Both the position numbers and the translations under genes were made by a program. Below the pieces are notes generated by a model, which worked only from the letters and a program-made list of their open reading frames with translations, ran no database searches and was not told the DNA's origin. Of a stretch of DNA of 64,000 bases, positions 53,492 through 64,000 are shown piece by piece. How positions within the stretch are numbered: the stretch's first letter is position 1; every line of letters begins with the position of its first letter. The stretch is from NCBI GenBank assembly GCA_006384855.1, contig VCJN01002494.1, positions 1 through 64,000 of the forward strand, in the 5' to 3' direction. Source of the DNA: Tetraselmis striata. Its lineage: Eukaryota > Chlorophyta > Chlorodendrophyceae > Chlorodendrales > Chlorodendraceae.

Positions 53492-54165
53492 CCTTCTGAG
53501 CGATGCTAGCGTGGTTGTGCCGGGCAGGGACCCCGCCGGTATTGTTGACGAGGTGAAGGACGCCAAGCTGGATGACGAGGAGATGAACCTGCTGGACCGC
53601 CGCCGTGGCGCCGGTGACTGGGACACCGAGAAGGCCGCCAGCCTGATGAGCCTGGCGCTGGCATGCGCGCACTCCAGACACACTCGCAGGTGGGACGCTG
53701 ACCCAGCAGCAGCATCCCCTGAGCACAAGGGGGTGAACCACTAAGATGCCGCAGCTTCAGCTGTTTGGGCAATATTTGGTGCCGATGGTCGGCATGGCTG
53801 TGTTTAGGCCGAGCTTGGCAGAGGTGGTGGAGCAGCTGGGAGAGTTCAAGGACGCGATGCCGGCGCAGCCCAACCTGTGTGCCTGTGGCGCCCAGCTCGC
53901 CGCGGGGCCCACGATCTCCGACATGGAGAAGTGGCTGGCGTGCCCGATCACGCACGAGCTGATGGAGGAGCCCGTGCTGGCGGAGGACGGCTTCACATAC
54001 GAGCGGGTGTCCATCGAGGCGCACCTCCGCGCCCGCGCCGTGTCGCCCATGACCAACCTGCGCATGGGCACCACCGTGATCCAGAACCACATGGTCAAGT
54101 CGCTGACCAGACAAGTCAAGGAGCGGTGCGGGCCGGCGCCGCCCGTGGTTGCCCCCTGGCGGTAG
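53492..54165 (+). CDS. 3' part of a protein kinase/U-box ubiquitin ligase fusion gene
   Basis: Exon 53492-53689 (acceptor CACGCAG, donor CGCAG|GTGGGA) joins in phase 2 to exon 53808-54165 (acceptor TTTAG, stop TAG). The first exon encodes the end of a kinase C-lobe: GIVDEVKDAKLDD, EKAASLMSLALACAHSR, completed across the junction by RRPSLAEVVEQLGEF. The second exon carries a U-box: WLACPITHELMEEPVLAEDG, FTYERVSIEAHLRARAVSPM, TNLRMGTTVIQNHMVKSLTR. This is the arrangement of plant U-box kinases, where the U-box recruits E2 enzymes for ubiquitin transfer. The acceptor phase at 53491 requires at least one upstream exon, yet none is seen in about 800 bp. The gene is therefore either 5'-truncated or has a long upstream intron reaching past the retroelement remnant. 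Confidence 0.75.
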
Positions 54166-55559
54166 TGGAGAGCATGCCGGCGTTGCCCACCGAGGGGGTG
54201 CTGAGTATTGTTGCGGTGGGTGCCTGTGGCTCGCGCAGGTTGAGCAGGAGCGGCGGCTAGGTGGGACCGGGTAGGGCATGGATGGGGCGCATTGCGCGAC
54301 GCCCTCCACGCGGGTGGCGATCCGAGGTGCACCAACTCCATCACTGCTGCCAGTGCACCTAGCTCACGTTGAAACAAGCAACGGTGCAGCAAGTAGAGTG
54401 TGAGCTGAAGAATGGCGCGGTTCAGCAGTGCTTTGGTGACAGGGCCGACTAAGACACAAATAGCAAGCTCCCATAACCAGGCTGGTCATATATCTGACAG
54501 GCCCGGTGTCAGCGCCTGTGGTCTACACGCTGTACTGGCTTGCATCGAGCCAAACACCAAACCCCTCTCGCACTTGCCAAATCCAAAACATAACTTGCTA
54601 GACTCCACACCTCTTCGAGGGCTGTCCTGGCCCAGACTCTAGTGGGTGTTGTCGCCCCATCTTCGAGTCTCAGCCTACACTCGAAGGCCAACACCTGAAG
54701 TATAGGCCTTCGAGTCTTAGTACCCCGGGGTACCCCGACAATGGCACATCGCGGATCTGTGCGGCATTGGCACTCATCCCGCGGATGATTAATTTACGTA
54801 CCGTACAAACACAAACGGTCTGCGGATGAATATCGTTATCGACCTACCGCTCAGGGGGAAAACTATTGAAACGTAGAAACTGGTCACAATGCATCACGAA
54901 TACATTACGAGAATTCAGACGCGAAGATGCAGAATAACTCATTTTTTGGGCCCCGCAGACCGCATTTAATTGAGCGTGCTGTAATCAGCTCCAGCTATTG
55001 CAAGGGGCATGACCGCACGCCACAAGTGCGGGTCGCTGAGGGGAATGTGGTGTGCCGCATCAGAGCATGTTCCCGCAATGTTCCCGCCGCCGCCTTCACC
55101 GCCGCCTTTCTGCCTCACCATCTATTTGGTCATGAAAGAGCTGTTTATGACCGAACATGGCGGCACCGTAGCCCCCCCCCCCCCCCCCCCCTTCTCTTTC
55201 TTCGCGGTGCATACATACCAATGGTTTAGTTGGGTTGTCAATTTTACATTTTTGCGCACATTGTCTGTGTTCACAAACACAGCAGTGGGTAGCAGGGGTT
55301 GTTGGCATTAACTGCTCTTATCCACATTGGAGCGCCACAGCAGGCAAGCCATCCATGCGCACCAGAGTACGTCCTACAGCGGCTGGTTGGCAGTTAAGCA
55401 TACACTTGCAAGTGTTGATTTGCAAGTACTGATGGCGGCAATGCCATGGCCAGTGACTCATCTACTCACCGGATACTTAACCCCATGGCCCCTCCCCTAC
55501 GCCCAATCCCGCCTGTGCTCAGGGGATCACGGCAGGCTATTATTGACTGCAGCTAGTGC
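54166..55559. other. Intergenic, no supported gene
   Basis: Contains a C tract of about 20 bases at 55172-55191. Open frames on both strands here are short or antisense to the U-box exon. Confidence 0.45.
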
Positions 55560-57413
55560 TCACTCGCCCCCGCTGGGCCTGCTGTAACCCGAACGGTCAT
55601 ACGTAGTTCCGTAGTCAATGTACAGCTCCTCGCCCGCCGCTATGTCGCGGAGCGCGTAGAACTCGACCCGTCGCCAGCCGTCCACTGTCTCCGGCTCCAC
55701 GTTGACGGAGGCGCCGGCGGGCGGCTCGTTGACGCGCGCCAGTGTGGTGTCCACCGGCATCGGCCACAGTGGCATCGGTTGCGAGGAAACATGCCCGTAC
55801 ATGTCTGTGGGGTCCAGCGCTACGCCTGCATCTGCACCACCAGCAGCAGTGATACAAGAGGATGTTCAGAAGAGACAGTGATGGATAGTACCTCAACATC
55901 ATCACCCATTCCGCCACAACAACACCATCCATTCATCCAATGTCCGCCGATACATAGTGCGCCGTCGCAACAAGTACTGATGCGCTACATAGTCTCTGAA
56001 AACTACTACCATCTGGGGGTTTCGTGTAACGAGCACTGCGCAGCCGTAATGCATATAGTAAACTGCGTCCAGTAACACATATACCGCTATGAGGTATACT
56101 GGCATCTGCCGCGGCGTGAATAAAACAACCAGCGCCTGTGATGTAAAATGGAGTGACGCTACATCAGTGACGATACTATCGCAGCCACGGCTACCGGAAT
56201 GAGCCAGTAGGGTGCCAGACTGAGAGGCACGTCGACCATATAGCTCCGAAACCAGCGCGTCGCTGCGACATTAGTCGTTTTGCCTTAAACCACAGTCGGT
56301 CTCCATTGCTGCTAGTCATGGTCAGCTCCGGACGGCTCGGGTCGTTACATAGCGAGTTGTAGTCGCGTATACGGATTGCAGGCCGTCGTCGACCGATAAG
56401 TGCCAAGTGCATGATGAGTAGCAATGTCGAGGGGAATATGCGAGCTCGTCTGACACGGCGGCACAACACTAGCGGTAGCTGGGAATTTCGGAACGCTCCG
56501 AAACCACTGCGCCGCCGTGTCTCTCCGGCTGCTCCTAGAAAGCGGCATCCCGCCCGCCTGGTTTGCGAGGCGGGGCCGGCATTCGTGGCGGACACGGGCA
56601 CCTGTGACGAAGCAGTAGTCCTTAGCGCCGGGCGCTGTGGCTGCTTTGGCCACCATCTCTGCGGGGCTGCGCGGCACACCCGGGTAGGTGCCCAGCCGCG
56701 TGTTGGCGGCGATGTCCGCCACCGCGAACACGCCCTTGCCGTGGATTGACGACTCGCGCACCTGGGCAAAGCGGTAGGGGTACCGGCCGGGCGTGACTGG
56801 GTAAAATTATATGGGCCCCCAAGGGGCGGTCACCTCTGTAGTGCGCGTAAGCTAGTGGCCCCAACAGGTCACCCGGTTGTACTGCTGCAGAAGTCGCTAT
56901 TCCTTGCAAGACAAACTGTACCTCGATTGCGCGGCAGCTGTCTCCCAGCGGTCGGCGAGACCACACGGCCGCAGTTGCCGCCAACAAGGTCGCTACGCCC
57001 GCCTGAGGTACCAGGCACGATGCCACACATCGGTTGAGCCTCGGGTGGGCGAGTTGGCGACTGCCACCAGCAGCATAAGGCACATACTTGGGTTAATTTC
57101 CCCTCGGCAAACACAGGCAGGCGCCCACCTCTGTCGCACACGTCTGCGGACTGAACCGCAGCAGGGAGTCAGGCGCACGGCTGAGCATGTCGGCAGCGTC
57201 TTCGCCCATCAGCGCCAGCACAGGAGCTGCCAAGGGCGCGCGCCTGGGAGATGGAGCCCTATGCTGCCGTCGGTGCGCGGGCAGCCTGTGCTGAGCCGAG
57301 AATGCTGCGTGTCGCGGCGGCACCGCTCGTGCGCATCGAGGGGAATCGCCCCGCAAGTGGAGGCCCAGCGAGGGCGCCCGCTGGCTGGCCAGCATGGCGG
57401 AGGGTGCTGCCAT
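55560..57413 (-). CDS. SET-domain protein, probable lysine methyltransferase, three exons
   Basis: Exons 57413-57129 (phase 0, donor AGAG|GTGGGC), 56761-56602 (phase 0 to 1, donor ACAG|GTGCCC) and 55825-55560 (stop) give about 236 residues. Exon 1 begins MAAPSAMLASQRAPSLG and is rich in Ser, Arg and Ala with few acids for about 60 residues, resembling a plastid or mitochondrial transit peptide. Exon 2 starts the SET domain: RESSIHGKGVFAVADI, RLGTYPGVPRS, KDYCFVTG. Exon 3 completes it: ALDPTDMYGHV, TLARVNEPPAGASVNVEP, and LRDIAAGEELYIDYGTTYDR, with the substrate-lysine tyrosine motif. The asparagine in ARVNEP corresponds to the cofactor-contacting NH-type motif, with Glu replacing His. It would use S-adenosylmethionine to methylate a lysine. 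Another exon within 56800-57080 cannot be excluded. Confidence 0.82.
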
Positions 57414-58149
57414 CAGTAGCCAGGACAGGGAATGCGACTGGCGGCGGGAGTGCGCTCTGCGTGACGAGCCGCTACCCCCTACTGCAAGATGTTCGCTGCA
57501 CGAGTTCAATGTTGGGTGCCACCAGAGGGTGTCGCAGGGGATGGCGGGAAAAAAAGGGGGGGCGGCACAGGCAGCATGCACCAGTCGTTCGTCCCAGGAG
57601 CCTTGCACCTTGCATGTTCTTTGCCGAAAGTGGGTCGCTAGTGGTTACATAGTTGCGCGTACCCGCGCCGGTGCAAATCTTTATTTGCAAGTCCTGTCCC
57701 GCCGGGGCCGAAAATAATGTTTTAAATTGCGAGCTAGCTAGCTACGTAAGCGACACTTCCACGTAGCGACCAAGGCTCTCCTATTTATTTATGTTTAGCC
57801 AATCCCCCCCCACCTCCACGATTCGTCCCCGGTTTCTGCACTGCTTATTGTGTCAGTCAGAGCCGTCCAATACCGCGTAAAGTACTGGGATTGGTCCGAT
57901 AAATTCACATATTTTAATGCGCATGTAGCTGCATATTGCCGCCTTTTGTGCAATAATGCATGTGCCGGGGTACCCATGGGAGTGCATGACAATGGCAGCA
58001 TGTCAGATATAGTGCATAAATTGTGTAACCAATGCATGTTGTTGTAGCTACGCCCCTTAATAACCCTCCCGGCTTGGCGGCCTACATTAGCAGTGAGACG
58101 GTGTATTATTGCATGTCGGCACGTTGTCTAGCTCATCACGCCACTTTCA
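57414..58149. other. Intergenic, no supported gene
   Basis: Presumed upstream region of the SET gene. The minus-strand open frame continues to about 57608, so the start at 57413 could be further upstream. Nothing else is assigned. Confidence 0.4.
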
Positions 58150-58850
58150 CTGCCGGCGTCTTCTTCCTCTGCTACTTCAAGCATCTCCCTCTCACGGTCA
58201 ATCCGGAGCTCCTACAGCTGTTGCTCATGCATGCGCTCTACCTCGTTCTCATCAGTCGAGTTGAGGTCCGCAATCTCGTCCTCCGTTGCCATGGCGGCAG
58301 CCGCTGCCGCGCCCCTGATGCTGCCGAGCTGCTAAGTAATTTCGCCGCCGCACGAGCTGCTACCGCCTTGCGCACCTCCTTACGCCCTAACGCTTGAAAC
58401 AACGCCTTGATATTGGACTTCCTACCAGGCACCATCTCCTTTGCCGTTTGCCTTTAATTAATTTGCATGTGGGGCACACTTGAAGCTAGGACGGCGTTGT
58501 AGATGCGAACCAGCCCCAAATCCACAATGCCGTCCTCGTGGTTGGCACCGGCGCAAGGATAATACAATGGTCGGGGGATACAACAATCAGGTAGCGCTTG
58601 CCGAGAGGCACGTCGTCCCACTTGACACGTCCGGCATGTAGTTCCTAGGTCGATTATCACGAGGCGTGCCATCCTTGTCCGCCATTTTGCCGGGCGAAGT
58701 TGTACCGATAGGGTTGGCGGGCATCGTGGCTGAGGCCGGGGTATAATGACATAACTGAAAATGAAATTGAATTACAACATGCTAGTTCGATGCTATCCGC
58801 TTCCCGGACCAATTGCTTTGAGGGCATGCCATCTAACCACAATAGGGGTA
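58150..58850 (-). pseudogene. Decayed coding remnant, possibly transposon-derived
   Basis: On the minus strand, pieces in different frames read like protein: HAGRVKWDDVPLGKRYLIVV (about 58640-58580), then KSNIKALFQALGRKEVRKAV (about 58425-58365), then MATEDEIADLNSTDENEVER (about 58290-58230) followed by a stop and EREMLEVAEEEDAGSE. The abundance of protein-like segments broken by frameshifts suggests a dead gene. I do not recognise the family; a transposase or host gene relic are both possible. Confidence 0.35.
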
Positions 58851-60013
58851 CACAAGTGTATTACTAACAGCTCCGGCTACCGGCCTTCCTCGTTTGTTTC
58901 CGTCCTCTGATAACATATGATGTATTGAAAGTGGGCCGCCCGCCGCTATGCCACACGCGCCCACTGCCACACGCTGTGCGCTGACGATGCGCGCGCGGTC
59001 ACGCGCTGAATCATCAACGGTCAGGGGATTATAGCGGTAAAAGTACTGGACGGTTCAATCCTTGAAAACGTGTTCCCATCAAAATACCCCCCCCCCCCCC
59101 CCCCCCAGGTTTTCCGGAAATATCGCTGGCTAAACCAACCTATGAAGTCGTGATAGCCTAAGTAGCGAATATGGGTTTTCGATCGACATACCCATAGGTA
59201 GCAATATTGGGGCCAATAAGGAAAGGCGCGCGTAAATGCATTTTGTACACAGACTATGTATAAAAGGGTTACATGTGAAACACTCGCTTTGACGAAAGCG
59301 TATAAGACGGTCATGCATTGATGGCCTAGTCGTGCCACGCATGCAAAAGGCGGAGCCGCGCCGCGCCGCATGCCGGCATTCTCGAAAATGCCAAAAGCTC
59401 CGCGCGAACCTTGTTGTGGCGCTGATAGCACTGCTATAAATGCGAGCCTACCGTTGTGCCTACCATCCATGTAGTACTTGAAAAGCTATATATCATGGGT
59501 CGTATTGTCTCATCGCAATACGGGCGTACGGGTATGATGGCGCTATCAATTACTATTGGATTGTGTGTCGAGACGCCAACATGATGCATGCGTTTCATTT
59601 ATGCATGCGTGTTATTTAGGTTGTGGGGCAAATCTCTTTGGCCCTATGGAAAAACCCTTTGCCACATACAAAGGCTTCGTATCGATTCCGTTGTTGTATG
59701 GTCATATCGGTAATATTGAGGTTTGAATGATGACACCGGGCAAACGGCCGCTTCGTATTCCGCTAGCAACGCCGCGATGTCTAGGTAACGCCGATGACCA
59801 GCGGCGCACGTACGCGCGAGCTTCAGTCAGCCCTGCTACATGACGCTCCGGGGTAGCGATTGACAGGAGTCCACCTTATGCCTTTGCGCCACCTTAACTG
59901 CATGCGCGACGGCATCGCCTCTCTCGTAGGAGCGCAAGGTGTGACTACTCGTCGCGAGTGTACGGTACCGACCGACTCACCCACTCCCTACACTTTCCAC
60001 CCCAGCTAGTACG
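58851..60013. other. Intergenic, no supported gene
   Basis: Holds a C tract at about 59089-59106 and no gene-like frame. May include the 5' terminal sequence of the retroelement that follows, but no LTR could be matched. Confidence 0.45.
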
Positions 60014-61369
60014 ATGGCGGGCGGTAAGAAGGCGGGCGATTCCTCGAACGACCAGCCCACAGAGAAATCCCCGACGACGCCAAGACGCCGGAGCCGGTGG
60101 AGCAACAGACTGCAGAGGCAACGCTTACGATTTTGCAAGCGGTAAAACTGCATTTCCACAGCCAATCCACCCGGCTAGACGAACAATAGGAGGTCAACAA
60201 GCAACGTGCCAATGAATCCCGCGACCGACGAGGACAAGGACGAGGGTGGTAACAACCCAGTGCACGACGCCCGAGCAGCAACTGCGACGGAGGACGACAA
60301 CGGCGACGACTGCGACGAATTCTTCTATCCCCGCGATTGGGTAGGCGACCTACCCCGCGCCTAGTACGAAGACATCCTCCTCCCTTTGGGCGTGCGACGC
60401 TCCATCATCTTCAAGCCCCGTCGCGACGAGGCGGATCTCTACTTCACAGAGGCGAAGAATACGGAATCCCGGACGAGTACCGACACGTCATGTGCTATTA
60501 ATGGCCCATTCCACGACGAGGCCGCTTAGTCGGCGGCAACAATAACAACTATGGCAACGCTTCGGGCGCCCAATGCCACCACCCGCACCAAGACAGATGC
60601 CCTCGACTTACTCTACACCGCGCTTCGCACGTTTGCAGCAGCTGGCGACGCGCACGAGGCCCGGGTCACCTACCTACGCCGCTTCAAGGCCAGGCAGACA
60701 CTCACCGGCGAAGAGCAAGTCGCGAAGCGCCTCATCTACTCCGCCCGCGTCTTCGACCCCGCTGAGCACGAGCGCTCCGCCAACGTCGTCGACGGCCTCC
60801 TCGCCGCCCTCGAAGACAAGCGCGTCAAGGTCGTCGGCTCGCCGCTGCTGCCAAGGCACATGCAGCGGCACAGTTCAAGAAGAAGGAGCGGGAGGAGGAC
60901 CCCGACACCGCCGCCTCAGCGGGAAGGAGGACAAGACAGCGCGCGAGAAGCGTGAGTGGGAGCGCCGTGAGGCGCGGAGGCCAAGAAGAACAATAACGGC
61001 AAGCGCGACAATGGCAAGGGCAAGGCCAACGACTGACGGTGTGGCGCGCCGTACCGACTGCTGTAGTCCCGGCTCAAACTTTATGCGACACCGCGTGCGT
61101 CGAAGCTGGCGACGATGGCGAGACATCGACTCGAGCGCGCAAGTGCATAGCTGGATATGGGAGATGAAGTCGACGTACGATTATCTTTCCGCATCGGCCG
61201 CCCAGCCCCAAGATTCAACCAAGGCGTCTCCTTCCATAACGCAACCCAAGTCCAACTCCAGTTCCTCTACTCCGAGCTATAACGCTTCACGACAGCCAGC
61301 GCGCGGGAGCGGTCGACGTGCGCGTGGTGGGTGTCGCGGGCCTTTTTCGTACCGGAGCCCGGCGACAAA

Positions 61370-61980
61370 AGTGGTTGGCGGCTCATCATCGACCTACGCA
61401 TGCTCAACACCTAATTCGATCGGAAGCGCCTCCGGATGGAGACGCTCATGGGTGTGCGACACATAACCAAGAAGCGGATTACATGTTTATTTCCTTCGAC
61501 ATTCAAGACGGCTTCGTGTACGCCTTTGGCATCGCGCCCTTAGACCGAGACCACTTCATGTTAACATCCGCGGCGAACAATTTTACCGGCTTTGCGGCCT
61601 ACCGATGGGGTGGTCGCTGAGCCCCTAGTGCTTTGTCACCTTCACCATGACGTTCGTGCGGCACCTACGCTCCCCATGCTACTCCTACGCCGGTTGACAA
61701 CGTGCCCCGCTCGCGCCGCTGGCTTCAGAGGGAGCGGTCAAGGGGAGCACGCATCTTACCGTACGTGGGCAACTTCTTGCTGTTCGCCTCGTCGGAGCTA
61801 GAAGCGCTGGAACTTCGCCAGCGCGTCGCCGACCTGCGGGACGGTTTGGGGCTACAACGCAACCCCACGAAGGGGCCGTGGCAGCCCGTCCAGTACGGAC
61901 AGCACATGGGTGTGCACTTGACACGGCTACCGGTATTTCTTTCTGCCCCGGAGGCCAAGCTGGCCAAGCTGTCGCGGCAG
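61370..61980 (+). pseudogene. Reverse transcriptase remnant
   Basis: Carries the K/R-LI-x-DLR-x-LN motif, FISFDIQDGFYAF-like palm motif and the degenerate YVGNF box, followed by ALELRQRVADLRDGLGLQ and NPTKGPWQPVQYGQHMGVHL. Frames change at least twice, with stops around 61615. The catalytic second aspartate is replaced by asparagine and the first by glycine. Confidence 0.75.
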
Positions 61981-62199
61981 ACCAAGCAACTGTTGCCGCG
62001 GGTCACTCGCCCGCAACGCGCGCCGACTGCCCGTCCGAGAGTAAGTTGCAGTCGTCCCTGGCAATTCCGGCCGCCCGCTTCTTCTTGCGGAAGCTCCACG
62101 ACATCGCGGGCTCTAATTGGGGCGGCCGCGTCCAAGTGACGCCGAAGCTTAGTCGGGATATGTAGTGTTGGACACATGTTCCCGCTCAGCCCACCGGGG

Positions 62200-62660
62200 A
62201 GCCCGTCCACTGGCCCATCGAGACCGCCTACACTCACTGCGAGAGCTCGGGCTACGGATGGGGAGCGGTGCTCAACGGCCATCTCGAGGCGCGGGGCTTT
62301 TGGGGGCCGGGGGCGAGCGGCAACACATCACCGTTCTGTAAGGAGCTCAACCCCGTCCAGCTGGCGCTGGAGTTCTTATTGCCGCACCCCGCCGGTCGCC
62401 GCGTGTTGTTGCACGAGGACAATCATGCGGTGTGCAGCGTCCGCGCCGGGGCCACCTCCCGGTCCCCGGAGATGGATGATGGCGGAGCTGCGCCGGCTGG
62501 GGTACCTGCGGAACAGCTACAAACGGCATACACGTCAGGGCGCGCTAAATCCGGTCGGCCGCTAACGTGTGGGCGGACCGCCGGAGCATTCACTTATACA
62601 GCGACGACTGGTAGTTGGACCTCGTGCTCTTCGTGGAGCTCTGGCCCGAGTGGGGCCGCA
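62200..62660 (+). pseudogene. RNase H remnant of the retroelement
   Basis: ESSGYGWGAVLNGHLEARGF, KELNPVQLALEFLLPH, VLLHEDNHAVCSV, TSRSPEM, then in shifted frames AANVWADRRSIHLYSDDW. The order matches retroelement RNase H (D-S-S-x-x-GWG, E-L-x-A-V, E-D-N, W-A-D). At least two single-base shifts break the frame around 62470 and 62560. Confidence 0.7.
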
Positions 62661-62950
62661 CTCCATCGCTCGCTCACGGTAGTCGGCCCTGAATGCGATG
62701 CTACCCCGCTACAACGCGGCGTGGATGGACCCAGGCTGCGACGAGCTAGGCGGTGGACGTCTCCATTTACCTGTCCGATCCGAGCTGTTGGGTGGGGAAC
62801 AAGTACGTACTGCAATTCGCCATGCATGCATGCTCCTGCCCGACTTGGTGTTGAAGCTGCGGCAGACTGGAGCCGCGCCGCCATCATCGTGGCGCCCCGG
62901 TGACGGGAGGGCAAGGTCTGGCACCGGGCACTCATCGAGATGGCCGTCGC

Positions 62951-64000
62951 CGACCCCACCCCCATCGACTTGTGCAAAACAAACATATATAGCCCTTTGC
63001 CGACATGTTTTGTCGGGGACCCGTGATCATCCACCCATGCAAGTACTATACTGTCAATATATGTGCGCGGCGGACGGTCCGTATCGGGCGCCAACCCCTG
63101 CTGATGCACGGTGAGTGCTTTGAATATCGGAAACTACGCCCGAAATGGCGCCACCTACGAACCAACAAAATAATCGTGTTGCGCGAGTTCAAGGGCCATA
63201 AATAACAGGTCATCCAGGAAACCCTAAGATGACAATATCTGAACATACTGCTATAACTTACCAGGCGGGTTTCAGGTCATATAATCTGTAGGTGTAACTT
63301 ACCCAGCACTGCCGTTGCGAATATGTTTATTCGACATCGCGCCAAAAGGAGCCCGGAGCTTATGTGGAAAGGTGTAGGTGTAGTAGTTCCGATATTAATT
63401 ATAATATATTCCTACTGCCAGCAGCGGCAGCTGCAGTAGTACAGCAGCCTGCTGCGAAATATAGCGACCTGTGAGGAAATAATGCTGTATCTCCATAGTT
63501 TCATCAGAGGCCTACCCGGGATCATATGTTCCCCGAGCAGGAGTGCCGACACTGCACCCCATGCATTCCGATTTACAGGTGATGATTGGCGTGGGCGGTG
63601 ATGCTCAGTCCATTATCAATTAAAACATCGGACGGCTGCCGTGCCGTAGCACGAGTAGGCAGAAACATGCGCGTCGGATGCTGACGACGAGACTACGGCG
63701 ATGGAATAGTTCCAAAGGCGGGCGCACGGTGCATCCAAGGCTCGTTCTCGCCGCTCTCACCGGCCAACGTGCTATTGTAGCGCGATTGCGCCACCCGTAC
63801 TAACAAAAAGATTACTACCCTAACAATACGCAAGACACGAGCGAAGCAAACGCTCGGGCGTCCTGGCCTTGCTTCTGTTAGGGTTTGATAGGGCCAGTAG
63901 GTCCCGAATGCTGGGTGGCGGGCCGAAGTGCCAGATTAGATTTCTGTGCTGGCGGGTGTTGTTCCATGCTCGTTCATGCTTGCCTGGCGTTTGCGGTTCC
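62951..64000. other. Intergenic, no supported gene
   Basis: AT-richer tail with a (CAGCAG)-like patch at 63418-63450 and a TTAGGG-like 'gttagggtttgatagggc' near 63879. No open frame with recognisable content. Confidence 0.45.

Larger units (their letters stand above)
60014..62950 (+). mobile_element. Decayed retroelement with gag, reverse transcriptase and RNase H
   Basis: Plus-strand pieces in order: a gag-like start MAGGKKAGDSSNDQPTEK (60014); a second gag-like frame with RTKTDALDLLYTALRTFAAA (60551-60955); reverse transcriptase fragments WRLIIDLRMLN, FISFDIQDGFVYAFGIAPLD and LPYVGNFLLFASSELEALEL (61370-61980); RNase H-like ESSGYGWGAVLNGHLEARGF, RRVLLHEDNHAVCSV and TSRSPEM (62240-62480); then LPRYNAAWMDPGCDE and PDLVLKLRQTGAA (62700-62880). 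The polymerase active site reads YVGNF where YVDDF is expected, and there are many frameshifts, so it is inactive. The RNase H/C-terminal pattern suggests a DIRS-like or Ty3-like element. Flanking repeats were not found, so its true ends are unknown. Confidence 0.75.

Noticed and set aside
1-64000. CRISPR arrays, bacterial operons, Shine-Dalgarno sites, rRNA genes
   Set aside because: None seen; introns and dispersed retroelements show a eukaryotic nuclear context.

Overview
This window is nuclear DNA from a eukaryote. Genes are split by GT-AG introns on both strands, coding density is low, and remnants of several transposon classes fill the gaps. The gene content is a membrane-anchored sialyltransferase, a sialidase-like protein, an ankyrin protein, a SET-domain protein with a transit-peptide-like N-terminus, and a protein-kinase/U-box fusion. 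Together with CCCTAAA-like interstitial motifs this suggests a unicellular alga, most likely of the green (prasinophyte-like) lineage. That assignment is inference; no rRNA or organelle marker is present. Host exons are GC-rich. Nearly all host introns begin with GTG, and many carry pure C or G tracts of 15-30 bases.

Layout. 1-5064: the 5' end of one gene leaving the left edge, then gene-poor DNA with dispersed repeats. 5065-11011: an apparently intact DNA transposon with perfect 33-bp terminal inverted repeats, a 2-bp AT target duplication, a 640-aa THAP/ISL2EU-type DDE transposase on the plus strand and, converging on it, a spliced gene joining an XPG/FEN1-like nuclease to a SWIM zinc-finger protein. 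11361-17531: a decayed Copia retrotransposon with diverged LTRs. 17688-18275: a complete 588-bp TRIM element with identical LTRs. 18962-22796: a six-exon gene of unknown function. 25951-30261: a GT29 sialyltransferase-like gene. 33265-about 41550 (possibly 42989): a sialidase-like gene of at least 21 exons with an N-terminal membrane segment, a coiled coil and four Asp boxes. 43900-46480: a poorly resolved TPR/MYND-like gene, convergent with a three-exon ankyrin gene (46524-49589, minus). 51471-52690: remnant of a retroelement reverse-transcriptase tail. 53492-54165: a 5'-truncated kinase/U-box gene. 55560-57413: a three-exon SET-domain gene (minus). 60014-62950: a decayed RT/RNase H retroelement.

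The two most notable associations are the transposon whose accessory protein couples a FEN1-type nuclease to a SWIM finger, and the same-strand neighbourhood of a sialyltransferase and a sialidase-like gene, which may act on the same surface or Golgi glycans. All exon models were built by eye from splice signals and reading-frame phase, with no alignments or transcripts.
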